NCBI GenBank assembly: GCA_910587785.1
Contig: CAJUOA010000010.1
Location: 1-52,299, forward strand
From: an uncultured Oscillospiraceae bacterium
GTDB lineage: Bacteria; Bacillota; Clostridia; Oscillospirales; Oscillospiraceae
DNA length: 52,299 bases
Reading direction: 5' to 3'
In this document: piece by piece, positions 1 to 7,796 of the stretch
How positions within the stretch are numbered: the stretch's first letter is position 1
How the letters are laid out: the number at the start of each line of letters is the position of its first letter
The notes under the pieces: generated by a model
What the model saw: the letters and a program-made list of their open reading frames with translations, nothing else
What the model was told of the DNA's origin: nothing
The model's database searches: none
Translations under genes and position numbers: made by a program

Positions 1-52
1 GGTTCTAGTGTCCAATACGGACGTGCGGGTTCAAGTCCCGCCTCGCGCACCA
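1..52 (+). tRNA. tRNA-Leu, 3' part only
   Basis: This is the 3' portion of a tRNA whose 5' half lies outside the window. Visible are the end of the anticodon arm, a long class-II variable arm (TCC / GGA), the T arm with its TTCAA loop and the 3' acceptor strand ending in encoded CCA at 50-52. A long variable arm allows Leu, Ser or Tyr. The flanking bases match clostridial tRNA-Leu, but the anticodon itself is not seen. The gene ends beside an integrase remnant, as expected for a tRNA used as an attachment site. Confidence 0.8.
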
Positions 53-53
53 A

Positions 54-91
54 CCGGAAAGCCTTTATTTGCAAGGCTTTCCGGTTTTTTC
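54..91 (+). terminator. Rho-independent terminator of tRNA-Leu
   Basis: A 12-bp stem (CCGGAAAGCCTT with AAGGCTTTCCGG) and a short loop are followed by six T residues, directly after the tRNA CCA end. Confidence 0.9.
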
Positions 92-129
92 TTTGCACTT
101 CTGATGGTTGTTTTCACTTGTTTTTTCCC

Positions 130-600
130 TTACAGGCTGGAAACGCTTTTGATAAACCCTTCCATGCGGTCTGCGCTGGCCTGCTTCATCCGATCTGTCA
201 CATGACCATATACATCCAGTGTAAATGCTGCGGTGTGGTGGCCTAGGTTTTCCTGCACCGTTTTGATGTCATCCCCGCTTTGGAGGGCTGCAACGGCGTA
301 GCTATGACGGAGGTCATGAAACCTTGCATCAGGATAGCCAGCCTTAGCCGCCAGCTTCTTGAAATGGAGATAGACCGTCTGTGCGGAGAAGTGATGCCCC
401 AAGGTGTCTGTAAACACGAAATCGGACTTTTCCCAAGATTCTCCGGCAAACCGTTTCCAATCTGTCTGTTGCTGCCGCTGTTGCCGCAAGACCTCCATTA
501 CGGTCTTGGCGGGAATAATTCGGCGGCTTTTTCCGCTCTGAAATATGAGCGTATTGCCAAACGTCGGGGCAAGAAACGAGCCATCATCGCGATTGCCAGA
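130..600 (-). pseudogene. Tyrosine integrase, C-terminal remnant
   Basis: The last 122 or more residues of a phage/ICE-type tyrosine recombinase remain. The catalytic box HDLRHSYA, the LGHHT motif and the tyrosine of DVYGHV are all present, so the C-terminal catalytic half is intact. The coding frame continues upstream of the first Met through SGKSRR to about position 550 and then becomes unlike an integrase. The N-terminal SAM-like and core-binding domains are gone, replaced by a transposase read on the same strand. Its position next to the tRNA-Leu end fits an element that integrated at that tRNA. The protein should be inactive because the N-terminal half is missing. The exact junction with the insertion sequence was not resolved. 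Confidence 0.8.
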
Positions 601-1880
601 ATGATTTTGACCGCGATTTATTCTATGCTCTCCAATCTGGAAACTTGGAACAGCGAAAGGCGCAGACGTTTCATCAGATTCCCCAGCAGCAGGGCTACGC
701 CGATGACGCAGCGAGTGGTGTCCTCCAGGCGCACCGAAATACGGCCCAGACCGTAAGCGGTCTTGCCGGTGCCGAAGAGGCCCTCCACCACATTGCGGTC
801 ACAGCTGTCCTGATATCCCTGTTTTTTGAGTTGCCGGGATAAGTTTTGATCTTTAGGCGGCTTTCCCAGGGCCGGGCCGGACAGGCGAATGCCGCGCTCT
901 TTGCAGAAGGACAGCGTTTTCCGATTACGGTAGATTTTGTCCGCCAGAATGCGTTCCAGCCAGCGGCCATAGCGGTCATAGAAGCGGTAGACGGCCTTCC
1001 AGAACCCCTCCGATTCATTGTACGCCTCAAAGTCCAGCCGCTCAATCCGGGCGTACCCATCTACCAGACTGATGTGCAGCTTCGCCCCAAATTCAGTGTT
1101 GGCATGGGTCTTTCCCCGGACAATGGGGCGTATCCAGGGCTGGGCCAAACTGACGACTCTCCGTGGAATGCTGTGGATTCCACTTTCAAGCATGAGACGC
1201 TGCCGTTCGTAAACGGTGGTCACCAGATTCATGCGATTTTTCTGTGGTTCGGTCAATTTCACGCCATTTTGTACGAATTGGACGATATATCCTACATCCC
1301 GCCGGATATATTGAAGCTGTTTTCGGCTGGCGGAACGGATTGCCTTGGCGCTGCGCTTTTTGCTCTTGGACAGTCTCAGAAAGTCACGCCGGGCGCGCTT
1401 GCGGTACATCCTCGGTTTCTTTTCCCTGGTGCTTTCGCAGATCTTGTCCACTGTCTGTTCCAGCTTCTCCCGCGCCTGATTGAGCAGATTTATTCCTTCC
1501 GAACCGAAAGGTCGGAAGGAATATTTGCCATGTTTTAATGAAATAGTGCAGATATGAATTTTCACCAATGTGCTTCACCAGCCATACGTCGCTGCACTTC
1601 AGCCGCCGCTGGATCAGCAGCGCGCCGAGCGCCATCCGACAGGGATGGGCCGGATGACCGTTGTTCACAAACTGCGCCGCATACCGCTCCTCCGCGATGT
1701 CCCATGGAACCAATGCTGCCAGTTTGACCCAATCATTTTCAGGGTCCAATTTTCCATACGGAAATACAAAATCCTCAATTCGAAGCTGGCTGCTGTCCTT
1801 GTATATCTGCTCCGCCTCCTTAGGTGCAAGCTTTTTCCCCTCGTTCCTGTTTCTTCCTTACACCTATTATACCATATTCC
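560..1880 (-). mobile_element. Degenerate IS5-group insertion sequence
   Basis: The stretch holds one broken DDE transposase reading frame and interrupts an integrase gene on one side. Borders are approximate: the left border lies between the transposase stop (618) and the recognisable integrase coding (about 550), the right border just upstream of the transposase leader (about 1880). I looked for matching terminal inverted repeats and a target duplication and found none that were convincing, which fits decay or later rearrangement. Confidence 0.6.
618..1806 (-). pseudogene. IS5/IS1182-type transposase, frameshifted
   Basis: Two frames together give a DDE transposase. The N-terminal part (about 1806 to 1560) reads LDPENDWVKLAALVPWD and later NPYLxYF-like residues (ENSYLHYFI), the typical start of this family. 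The reading frame then shifts near 1560 and continues to a stop at 618 with the DDE catalytic half (KLHISLVDGYAR and a C-terminal RNVVEGLFGTGK segment). The usual PFDPSMMVHFRKR block at the junction is absent, so sequence was lost as well as shifted. The expected start codon reads ATA (1804-1806) after a good AAGGAGG site, another sign of decay. No functional transposase is expected. Confidence 0.75.
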
Positions 1881-1883
1881 TCC

Positions 1884-2006
1884 TTAAAATGCTTGTATTT
1901 CATTGACTTTTGAGGTTGCGAAGCGGTCCCTAAGTATGAACTGGCTAATCATCTGAATAACACTTTCAATTCTGATGCGCTTGCTTGTGTTTTTCGAGCA
2001 GGCGTA
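1884..2006 (-). pseudogene. Unidentified protein remnant
   Basis: About 40 sense codons run in frame to a TAA at 1884-1886 and read as a plausible protein tail (IRIESVIQMISQF, then DRFATSKVNEIQAF). An in-frame stop lies just upstream of 2006 and no start codon or ribosome site is visible. It looks like the C-terminal stub of a gene broken by the insertion events around it. The family was not recognised. It could also be chance coding. Confidence 0.35.
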
Positions 2007-2098
2007 TTTCTATTGCTGAATTGTATAGTCTGGCCCCGTTGCCGTTCTCCACCCCTCCCATCTGAATTTCCAAAAAGTTCAGATAGGAGGAAACGGCC

Positions 2099-2527
2099 AT
2101 GTCATACAATCATGGCAGAGAAGAACGAAAATGGCAGCGTTGGAAACTGGCTGAAGAAAAGGTACTGCGGGCCTGCGGCATGGACGAAAGCACGATTGAA
2201 CAGCTTCACCTTTGGGACAGGGCTATGTTCAATTCGGACAGACGTTTTTATGAGAAATTGCAGGACACGGGTACATATCTTGACAGCGTTGCCGGGAGTG
2301 AAGCGCCAGCCGAGATTTACACGGTGGAAGATATGCTGAATGATATTGAGAATTTGGAACTGCTCAAAGCCCTGCTGACGGTGGACAAGCTCACTCTGCA
2401 AATTACTTTGCTGAAAATGAATGGGTACTCCACCAATGAGATTGCCATACTTGTCCACCTGTCCACGGACGCCATTTATAAGCGGATAGCTGTACTGAAA
2501 AAGAAATTGAAGGAATTTCAAAGGTAA
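2099..2527 (+). CDS. Sigma-70 region 4-like regulator (mobile element type)
   Basis: A 142-residue protein whose last third (TLQITLLKMNGYSTNEIAIL, then LSTDAIYKRIAVLKKKL) forms a sigma region 4-type helix-turn-helix. No region 2 is present. Such short sigma-like proteins are common in clostridial integrative elements, where they are thought to control element genes; that role is inferred. The ATG follows GATAGGAGGAAACGGCC, a strong ribosome site. A terminator follows at 2556. Its neighbours are an integrase remnant and a second sigma-like gene, so it is probably element cargo that has survived. Confidence 0.75.
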   Translation: MSYNHGREERKWQRWKLAEEKVLRACGMDESTIEQLHLWDRAMFNSDRRFYEKLQDTGTYLDSVAGSEAPAEIYTVEDMLNDIENLELLKALLTVDKLTLQITLLKMNGYSTNEIAILVHLSTDAIYKRIAVLKKKLKEFQR

Positions 2528-2555
2528 CTCCAAAATCGCACGTCCCCACGGACTG

Positions 2556-2591
2556 CTGGGTGAGAGGTCAAGTCCTCTCACCCAGTTTTTT
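2556..2591 (+). terminator. Rho-independent terminator
   Basis: A 12-bp perfect stem (CTGGGTGAGAGG / CCTCTCACCCAG) and six T residues lie between the two sigma-like genes, so they are probably transcribed separately. Confidence 0.9.
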
Positions 2592-2608
2592 CGTAGGAGG
2601 ACGGGCGA

Positions 2609-2941
2609 ATGACGTTCATGGCTAAGGTCTACACGCTTCGGACAGAGGTGTATAGCGAGGGCTGGAATTTGTGGGATGAAACACTCTATAACCGGGCGTT
2701 TAGAGTTCCCAAAAGTGTTGAGGAATTGATTTTTGACGCAGAGCAGCGGGAACTACTCAATAAAGCTATTGCCGCGCTCCCGGAAATCCAGCGGCGGCGG
2801 TTTCTGCTCTACCATGAATATAACCTCAACTACCGCCAGATTGGTGAGATGGAGCATTGTAGGCCGCAGTCAATCAGGCACTCGGTTATTCGGGCCAAGG
2901 AGAAGATAAAGGCAGTAATCGAAAAGTATCGGGCCGGATAG
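2609..2941 (+). CDS. Sigma-70 family-like small regulator
   Basis: A 110-residue protein resembling the C-terminal half of an ECF-type sigma factor. The segment from about residue 48 (LNKAIAALPEIQRRRFLLYHEYNLNY, shown in part) followed by RQIGEMEH and SIRHSVIRAKEKIK is a region-4 helix-turn-helix. The N-terminal half lacks a clear region 2. An AGGAGG at 2595-2600 sits 8 nt before the ATG at 2609; a second Met at 2618 is a weaker alternative. Like the preceding gene it belongs to a family carried by integrative elements. Promoter recognition by itself is doubtful without region 2; a regulatory role is inferred. Confidence 0.7.
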   Translation: MTFMAKVYTLRTEVYSEGWNLWDETLYNRAFRVPKSVEELIFDAEQRELLNKAIAALPEIQRRRFLLYHEYNLNYRQIGEMEHCRPQSIRHSVIRAKEKIKAVIEKYRAG

Positions 2942-2983
2942 TAAAGAACTGCCCCGTATCTTTGGATACGGTGCAATCTGTTA

Positions 2984-3029
2984 AATGTTCTCTAATGGAA
3001 TTTTACTGACATCAAAAAGAGAGAACATT
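2984..3029. repeat. Inverted repeat near the right edge of the element remnant
   Basis: AATGTTCTCT (2984-2993) is repeated inverted as AGAGAACATT (3020-3029). It lies after the last element-type gene and before the native operon, preceded by a small hairpin around 2954-2971. It could be a recombinase or regulator site, or mark the end of the foreign segment. No copy of the tRNA-Leu end was seen here. Confidence 0.4.
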
Positions 3030-3049
3030 GTCCCAAAGCAAATCCCGCA

Positions 3050-3087
3050 AAAAAACCGGGAGGGCGCCTGCCCTCCCGGTTTTTTCA
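3050..3087. terminator. Bidirectional terminator
   Basis: AAAAACCGGGAGGGC pairs with GCCCTCCCGGTTTTT around a 4-nt loop, with A and T runs on both sides. It can end transcription from the rightward element genes and from the leftward chromosomal operon. The stop codon of the 43-residue gene on the minus strand lies inside its arm. Confidence 0.85.
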
Positions 3088-3216
3088 TCGCCGCCCGTCC
3101 CGACGGCGGCCCAGGTCCAGGCACGCCAGGACCAGACTGGCCACCGCCAAAGCGGCAGTCATCGTCACCGACGCGGCCAGGACGATCATCGTGATGATAC
3201 GAGCTTTCTTCAACAT
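3085..3216 (-). CDS. 43-residue single-helix membrane peptide
   Basis: A short gene. The product starts MLKKAR, has one long hydrophobic helix (about residues 8-33, rich in Ala, Val and Leu) and ends in an Arg-rich tail (GRRRDGRR). An AAGGAGG lies at a good distance before the ATG at 3214-3216. It follows the DUF7662-like gene by 24 nt on the same strand and ends in the terminator, so it looks like the last gene of the gpsA operon. The function is unknown. The charged ends and single helix would fit a small membrane peptide. Confidence 0.55.
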   Translation of the reverse strand: MLKKARIITMIVLAASVTMTAALAVASLVLACLDLGRRRDGRR

Positions 3217-3240
3217 CAGAGGGTACCTCCTTAAATAATA

Positions 3241-3453
3241 TCAGGTGTCACCGGTCTTGGTGAAAAGAACGGTCTGCGCTTTCATGGATATTTTTTCTAC
3301 CTGCCACCCGTATTTTGTGAGCTCCTTCTTGTACTTGAGAAAGGAGTGATCTATGGGAATGCCGGCAATGCCCTCGATCTCCGCAAAGGTGAGCCGGAGG
3401 GACGGCTCCTCGCTTTTTTGTACGTAGTCCCACAGCAGGGCGTATTTACTCAT
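3241..3453 (-). CDS. DUF7662-like small protein
   Basis: A 70-residue soluble protein: MSKYALLWDYV, then a block LRLTFAEIEGIAGIPIDHSFL and a basic C-terminal part ending VLFTKTG. The pattern, with its IPIDHSFL signature, resembles the DUF7662 family of small proteins often found near methyltransferases or on mobile DNA; the function of that family is not known to me. The start was chosen at the ATG 3451-3453 because GAGGAG precedes it by 5-8 nt; a longer frame upstream overlaps the methyltransferase. The 11-nt gap to that gene implies co-transcription. Confidence 0.7.
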   Translation of the reverse strand: MSKYALLWDYVQKSEEPSLRLTFAEIEGIAGIPIDHSFLKYKKELTKYGWQVEKISMKAQTVLFTKTGDT

Positions 3454-3464
3454 GGATGTTCTCC

Positions 3465-4097
3465 TCATGCTTTGGAGAGGAACAGAAGAAACCCCTCCGA
3501 ATCCACTTCCAGACGTTTGACAACTCCGCCCTGAACCAACAGCGGGATCTGCTCCTCGGAATAGGGATGGAACACCATCCCCTTCCACTTGCCGTCCGAA
3601 AACAGGTAGTCCCCATCCCCGTTGACAGTGTGGGGCTCCCTTTCATATTCCTCGTCCGTCCGGTCCAGCGTCAGGACCACCGTGCCGCCGTCTTTTGTGA
3701 TCCGGCACAGCTCCCGGACCGCCGCGATCCCGTCCCGAAGCGGCATGTGGTCGATGACATCCCGGGAAACTACCGCGTCAAACTGTCCGTCAGCATACCC
3801 CGTTGCCAAAACATCAGCCGCCCGGAAGTCTGCGCTGTAAATTCCCTTTGATTCCAGCAATTTCCTTGCCATATCCGCCGCAGCGGAGGAGATGTCAAAC
3901 CCTGAGACCTGGAATCCGTTCACGGCGAGCCGGAGCGCGTACGCCCCACAGCCGCATCCAGCGTCACAGACGGTTTTTACCTGCCGGCTTTTCAAATACT
4001 CCATCACCGGGTCTGGGGGAAACCCGGAGTTCCCGATATAAGCGCTTACCCGGTTCAGGTCCACAGTGCTCCAGGACTGTTCCCAAAAGCCTTTCAT
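3465..4097 (-). CDS. Class I SAM-dependent methyltransferase
   Basis: A 210-residue protein with a Rossmann methyltransferase fold. Motif I is VCDAGCGCGAYALRLA (about residues 40-55), followed by the acidic SAM-ribose residue in SGFDIS. DAVVSRDVIDHM (about 105-116) resembles motif IV and GGTVVLTLDR (about 137-146) motif V. The substrate cannot be told from sequence; it resembles the UbiE/Methyltransf_11/25 group of small-molecule methyltransferases. It starts 20 nt after gpsA ends on the same strand, with GGAGA upstream, so it probably shares the der-plsY-gpsA transcript. Confidence 0.85.
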   Translation of the reverse strand: MKGFWEQSWSTVDLNRVSAYIGNSGFPPDPVMEYLKSRQVKTVCDAGCGCGAYALRLAVNGFQVSGFDISSAAADMARKLLESKGIYSADFRAADVLATGYADGQFDAVVSRDVIDHMPLRDGIAAVRELCRITKDGGTVVLTLDRTDEEYEREPHTVNGDGDYLFSDGKWKGMVFHPYSEEQIPLLVQGGVVKRLEVDSEGFLLFLSKA

Positions 4098-4117
4098 AAC
4101 AGCGTCTCCACAGCCCG

Positions 4118-5119
4118 TCAGATCCAGCTCTCATCCACCTCGTGCCGCCTGTGGCGGGTCATGAGGTTTTCCAGGGCGTGCCCGGCGCTCTCCCCCCGGT
4201 AGAGCACATCATAGGCGCACTGACAGATGGGCATCTCCACCCCCATCTTCTCCGAGAGCTGGCAGGCGCTCAGCGCAGCAAAGTAGCCCTCCACAACGGC
4301 CCCCACCTGCTCCATGGCCTCCTGGGCGTTCTTCCCCTCGCCGATGAGGATGCCGCACCTCCGGTTCCGGGAGTGCATGGAGGTGCAGGTAACGATGAGG
4401 TCCCCCATGCCGCTGAGCCCCGCGAAGGTCTCCTTCCGCCCGCCCAGGGCCACCCCCAGCCGGGCCATCTCCGTCATGCCCCGGGTCATGAGCAGCGCCT
4501 TTGCGTTGTCCCCCAGCCCCATGCCGTCGCTGACCCCGCAGCAGAGGGCCAGCACGTTCTTCAGCGCCGCCCCCAGCTCCACACCAACGATATCCTCGTT
4601 GGTATACACCCGGAAGCGGGGCGTCATGAACGCCTCCTGGACGAACCGGGCGGTCTCCAGGTCCCGGGCCGCGGCTACGCATCCCGTAGGCGCGCCCCGC
4701 CCTACCTCCTCCGCGTGGGAGGGCCCGGAGAGGGCCGCCGTGGGGCACCTCCCCCCCGTCTCCTCCCCGATGATCTCCGTCATGCGCAGGCTGGTGCCCT
4801 TCTCGATGCCCTTCGCCGCAGAGACCAGCACCGTACCGTCCCGCAGAAGCGCCGCAGCCTGCCGCGCCGTCTCCCGCACGGCAAAGGAGGGCGCGGCAAA
4901 GACCACCAGCTCACTCTCCCGCAGGCTCTCCATCGTATCCATGCACCGCAGGTCCGGCGGCAGCTTCACCCCGGGGAGCCGGGGATTCTCCCCAGTCTCC
5001 CGCAGCACCGCCGCCTGCTGGGGACGGTGGGACCAGAGGGAGACCTGCTCCCCCTTCTCCGCCAGCAGCACCGCCAGGGCCGTGCCCCAGCCGCCGCTGC
5101 CTAAAACTGTAATATTCAT
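4118..5119 (-). CDS. gpsA: Glycerol-3-phosphate dehydrogenase [NAD(P)+]
   Basis: GpsA reduces dihydroxyacetone phosphate to sn-glycerol 3-phosphate, the backbone for phospholipid synthesis, in the cytosol. The 333-residue length is standard. The N-terminal NAD-binding motif is ITVLGSGGWGTALAVLLAE (residues 3-21). SAAKGIEKGT (about 106-115), the catalytic Lys region VGVELGAALKNVLAL (about 180-194) and SGMGDLIVTCTS (about 240-251) are all present. It lies 18 nt downstream of plsY, which uses its product as acyl acceptor, so substrate supply and acylation are co-transcribed. No defects seen. Confidence 0.97.
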   Translation of the reverse strand: MNITVLGSGGWGTALAVLLAEKGEQVSLWSHRPQQAAVLRETGENPRLPGVKLPPDLRCMDTMESLRESELVVFAAPSFAVRETARQAAALLRDGTVLVSAAKGIEKGTSLRMTEIIGEETGGRCPTAALSGPSHAEEVGRGAPTGCVAAARDLETARFVQEAFMTPRFRVYTNEDIVGVELGAALKNVLALCCGVSDGMGLGDNAKALLMTRGMTEMARLGVALGGRKETFAGLSGMGDLIVTCTSMHSRNRRCGILIGEGKNAQEAMEQVGAVVEGYFAALSACQLSEKMGVEMPICQCAYDVLYRGESAGHALENLMTRHRRHEVDESWI

Positions 5120-5137
5120 CGAAAAAATGCCTCCCCG

Positions 5138-5773
5138 TTATTCCTTCTTGTGGTGGAAGGAGAACTTGCTCTCCGTTCCCGTGAGGAGCCGGTGGATGTT
5201 CCCCCGGTGCTTCCAGACGGTGAGGCCCCCCATAGCGATGCCCAGGAGCAGGAGCACCCAGTCGTGGTACAGAAACCAGGTGGCGATGGGAAAGCTCGCC
5301 CCCGCCCAGACGGACCCCAGGGATACGTACCGGGTGAGCACCGCCAGTACCAGGAAGCCCACCCACGCCACCAGCGCGATGCGCCAGTCGATCATCAGCA
5401 CGATGGCCCCGCCGGAGAGGATGCCCTTGCCCCCCTTGAACTGGAACATGCAGGGGTACATATGCCCCAGCAGGCAAAAGAGCCCGGCCCAGTACTTGGC
5501 CAGCGTCACCGCTTCGGCGGGTGCGTTGATGATGTCTGTGGCGAGCCACACCGCCAGCACCGCCTTGAGCACATCAGTCAGGATCACTACTGCGGTCAGC
5601 GGCCCGCCAAAGGTGCGGTAGAAGTTAGTCAGCCCCGCGTTGCCGCTGCCATGATTGCGCACATCGTCCCGCAAAATATACTTGGATACGATGACTGCCC
5701 CATTGAAGCAGCCGCAGAAGTAGGCAAGCGCCGCAATCAGGACGAAGGGCCAGAATTCGATCGTGTACGGCAT
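5138..5773 (-). CDS. plsY: Acyl-phosphate:glycerol-3-phosphate acyltransferase
   Basis: PlsY is a membrane enzyme that moves an acyl group from acyl-phosphate to glycerol 3-phosphate, giving lysophosphatidic acid. The 211-residue protein has about five hydrophobic helices and the family signatures SGNAGLTNFYRTFG (residues 42-55), KGGKGILSGG (about 113-122) and the third-loop SLGSVWAG region. The ATG lies only 3 nt after the der stop, and its ribosome site (AAGGAGG) is formed by the last der codons, so the two are translationally linked. gpsA follows. Confidence 0.97.
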   Translation of the reverse strand: MPYTIEFWPFVLIAALAYFCGCFNGAVIVSKYILRDDVRNHGSGNAGLTNFYRTFGGPLTAVVILTDVLKAVLAVWLATDIINAPAEAVTLAKYWAGLFCLLGHMYPCMFQFKGGKGILSGGAIVLMIDWRIALVAWVGFLVLAVLTRYVSLGSVWAGASFPIATWFLYHDWVLLLLGIAMGGLTVWKHRGNIHRLLTGTESKFSFHHKKE

Positions 5774-5776
5774 CGC

Positions 5777-7105
5777 TCACTCCTCCTTATCGCCCTTTTG
5801 ACGGATGGTCATTTTGATGGGGGTACCCTCCAGACCGAATACACCGCGTATTTGATTCTCCAAATATCTCTGATAGGAGAAGTGGAAAAGCCTTGCGTCA
5901 TTGCAGAAGCAGACAAAATGAGGGGGCTTGATGCCGGTCTGGGTCATATAGTAGATTTTGAGCCGCCGCCCCTTGTCCGTGGGGGGCTGGACGCGGGTCT
6001 GAGCGTCCGCAAGCACGGAGTTGAGCATCCCGGTAGTGATCCGCGTCGCCGCCTGGTTGTTCACGTACTGGATGAGCTCGAAGAGCCGGTCCACCCGCTG
6101 TCCCGTGGCGGCGGAGATGAAGAGGATGGGGGCGTAGGGCATATAGCTCAGATCCCGGCGCACGTCCTCCCGCATCTTGTCCATGGTCTTGCCGTCCTTC
6201 TCGATGAGGTCCCACTTGTTGACGACAATGATACTGGCCTTCCCGGCCTCGTGGGCCATGCCGGCCACCTTGGTGTCCTGCTCGGTGACGCCGTCCTGGG
6301 CGTCGATGAGGATGAGGCACACGTCCGCCCGCTCAATGGCCATTTGCGCCCGGAGGACGCTGTAGCGCTCGATGGCCTCGTCCACCTTGGCCTTCTTGCG
6401 CATCCCGGCGGTGTCGATGAAGACATATTTCCCGGTCTCGTTCTCAAAATAGGAATCAATGGCGTCCCGGGTGGTCCCGGCGATGTCGCTGACAATAGTC
6501 CTCTGCTGGCCGAGGATCTTGTTGGTCAGGGAGCTCTTGCCCACGTTGGGCCGTCCGATGACCGCCACCTGGATCCGGTCATCGTCCTCCTCGTCCTCCC
6601 CCTCGGGGGGGAAGTACTTCACGCACTCGTCCAGCAGGTCCCCGGTGCCGTGGCCGTGGACGGCGGAGACGGCGATGGGGTCCCCCAGGCCCAGGTTGTA
6701 GAACTCGTAGAAATCCGGGTCTACGGTCCCCACGGAGTCCATCTTGTTCACCGCGAGGACGATGGGCTTGCCGCTGCGCAGGAGCATGGCGGCCACCTCC
6801 TGGTCGGAGGCGGTGAGGCCCGTGCGGATGTCGGTGAGAAAGACGATCACGTCCGCGTGGCTGATGGCAATTTCCGCCTGCTCGCGCATGAAGGTCAATA
6901 TCTCGCTGTCCGTGCGGGGCTCGATGCCGCCGGTGTCGATGAGGGTGAACCTGCGGCCGTTCCAGTCGGATTCCCCGTAGATACGGTCCCGGGTCACGCC
7001 GGGGGTGTCCTCGACAATGGACACCCGCCGTCCAATCAGCTTGTTGAACAGGGCGGATTTGCCCACGTTGGGCCGCCCTACGATGGCGACAATGGGTTTT
7101 GGCAT
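5777..7105 (-). CDS. der: Ribosome biogenesis GTPase Der (EngA)
   Basis: Der has two tandem GTPase domains and a KH-like C-terminal domain and acts in maturation of the 50S subunit. P-loops are visible as GRPNVGKSALFNKLIG (near residue 10) and GRPNVGKSSLTNKILG (near 184), with switch-II motifs DTGG and DTAG and the NKMD and NKWD guanine motifs. The start chosen is the ATG at 7103-7105, 8 nt after GGAG; a GTG three codons upstream is possible. The product is 442 residues, normal for the family. The head of the operon is separated from the DUF512 gene by the XRE/DUF6809 insertion. Confidence 0.97.
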   Translation of the reverse strand: MPKPIVAIVGRPNVGKSALFNKLIGRRVSIVEDTPGVTRDRIYGESDWNGRRFTLIDTGGIEPRTDSEILTFMREQAEIAISHADVIVFLTDIRTGLTASDQEVAAMLLRSGKPIVLAVNKMDSVGTVDPDFYEFYNLGLGDPIAVSAVHGHGTGDLLDECVKYFPPEGEDEEDDDRIQVAVIGRPNVGKSSLTNKILGQQRTIVSDIAGTTRDAIDSYFENETGKYVFIDTAGMRKKAKVDEAIERYSVLRAQMAIERADVCLILIDAQDGVTEQDTKVAGMAHEAGKASIIVVNKWDLIEKDGKTMDKMREDVRRDLSYMPYAPILFISAATGQRVDRLFELIQYVNNQAATRITTGMLNSVLADAQTRVQPPTDKGRRLKIYYMTQTGIKPPHFVCFCNDARLFHFSYQRYLENQIRGVFGLEGTPIKMTIRQKGDKEE

Positions 7106-7220
7106 GGGTATCACTCCGTTTCGTTTGGTGTGCAGAATGCGGGTTTTGTGTCGAAATTTTGAAGTGTGCTGGAATATGATGAGTCCCCTGCGGGATTGTG
7201 CGGGTCAAAATCCCTGCCGT

Positions 7221-7445
7221 TTATTTCCGGTGCAGCGTCGGATCATCCGTCCGCCCCAGGAGGTAGTCCACGGAACAGTCCAGATAATCGGCAATCAGGA
7301 CCAGATTGCCGGAATAGATGTTGGAAGAAGGGTTCTTCCTCCATTGACCAAAGGTACTCTCGGATATTCCGGTAACTTTTGCCATGCGGTACGAGGTAAT
7401 TCCCCGTTCATCCATGATTTTTAGAATATAATCACTGTGTTCCAT
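7221..7445 (-). CDS. XRE-family transcriptional regulator
   Basis: A 74-residue Cro/CI-like protein that is almost entirely one helix-turn-helix domain: ITSYRMAKVTGISESTFGQW is helices 2-3, followed by LVLIADYLDCSVDYLLGR, the typical end of the XRE fold. The start at ATG 7443-7445 follows GAGG; an upstream GTG is less likely. It is divergent from the DUF6809-like gene, and two copies of a dyad lie between them, so it probably represses that gene and itself. It sits between der and the DUF512 gene, which are normally adjacent. Confidence 0.85.
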   Translation of the reverse strand: MEHSDYILKIMDERGITSYRMAKVTGISESTFGQWRKNPSSNIYSGNLVLIADYLDCSVDYLLGRTDDPTLHRK

Positions 7446-7462
7446 ATCAACCTCAAAAAACA

Positions 7463-7514
7463 CCCCAAAATTCTACGGTAGCCTATTGACTACCCCAGAA
7501 TTCTATGGTATAGT
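7463..7514. promoter_or_regulatory. Two operator dyads around a sigma-A promoter
   Basis: CCCCAAAATTCTACGGTA (7463-7480) and CCCCAGAATTCTATGGTA (7493-7510) are 30 bp apart, about three helical turns centre to centre. The second is a dyad of the form TACC-NN-AGAATTCT-NN-GGTA. The promoter TTGACT (7486-7491), 17-bp spacer, TATAGT (7509-7514) for the rightward DUF6809-like gene runs between and through them, so binding should block it. The adjacent XRE protein is the natural ligand; that link is inferred. Confidence 0.75.
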
Positions 7515-7544
7515 ATAGCACAGAAAAAACAAGGAGGCAACAAC

Positions 7545-7796
7545 ATGAAAGACCCTCTGAGAGAAATTTTCGAGCATTTCCAGGACGTCCACTCCCCCAC
7601 AGCGGAATACTGGGCGCTCTGCCGGGCCGAGGAGGACGTACTGAATCAGGCCCGTTCGGTTATGGGGGCGGCATTCGTAGACGAGCTTCTCCGACGTTCT
7701 GCCGATGTGAACTGGCAGTCCGAATACGAGTGGTTCCGGGAGGGCTTCCGGCTGGGGGCGGCGCTGATACTGGAGGCGGGGTCATTTCCGGCCTAG
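7545..7796 (+). CDS. DUF6809-like small protein
   Basis: An 83-residue soluble protein. A central AEYWALCRAEEDVLNQA helix and the C-terminal WFREGFRLGAALILE resemble DUF6809 proteins, which are small, of unknown function, and often paired with XRE regulators in clostridia. AAGGAGG precedes the ATG by 7 nt. Its last 15 bp overlap the end of the convergent DUF512 gene. The strong promoter and flanking operators suggest tight control by the divergent XRE protein. It could be an effector or antirepressor; nothing in the sequence decides. Confidence 0.75.
   Translation: MKDPLREIFEHFQDVHSPTAEYWALCRAEEDVLNQARSVMGAAFVDELLRRSADVNWQSEYEWFREGFRLGAALILEAGSFPA

Noticed and set aside
560..1900. Terminal inverted repeats of the insertion sequence
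   Set aside because: I compared both edges and found only short chance matches, so the ends are left approximate.
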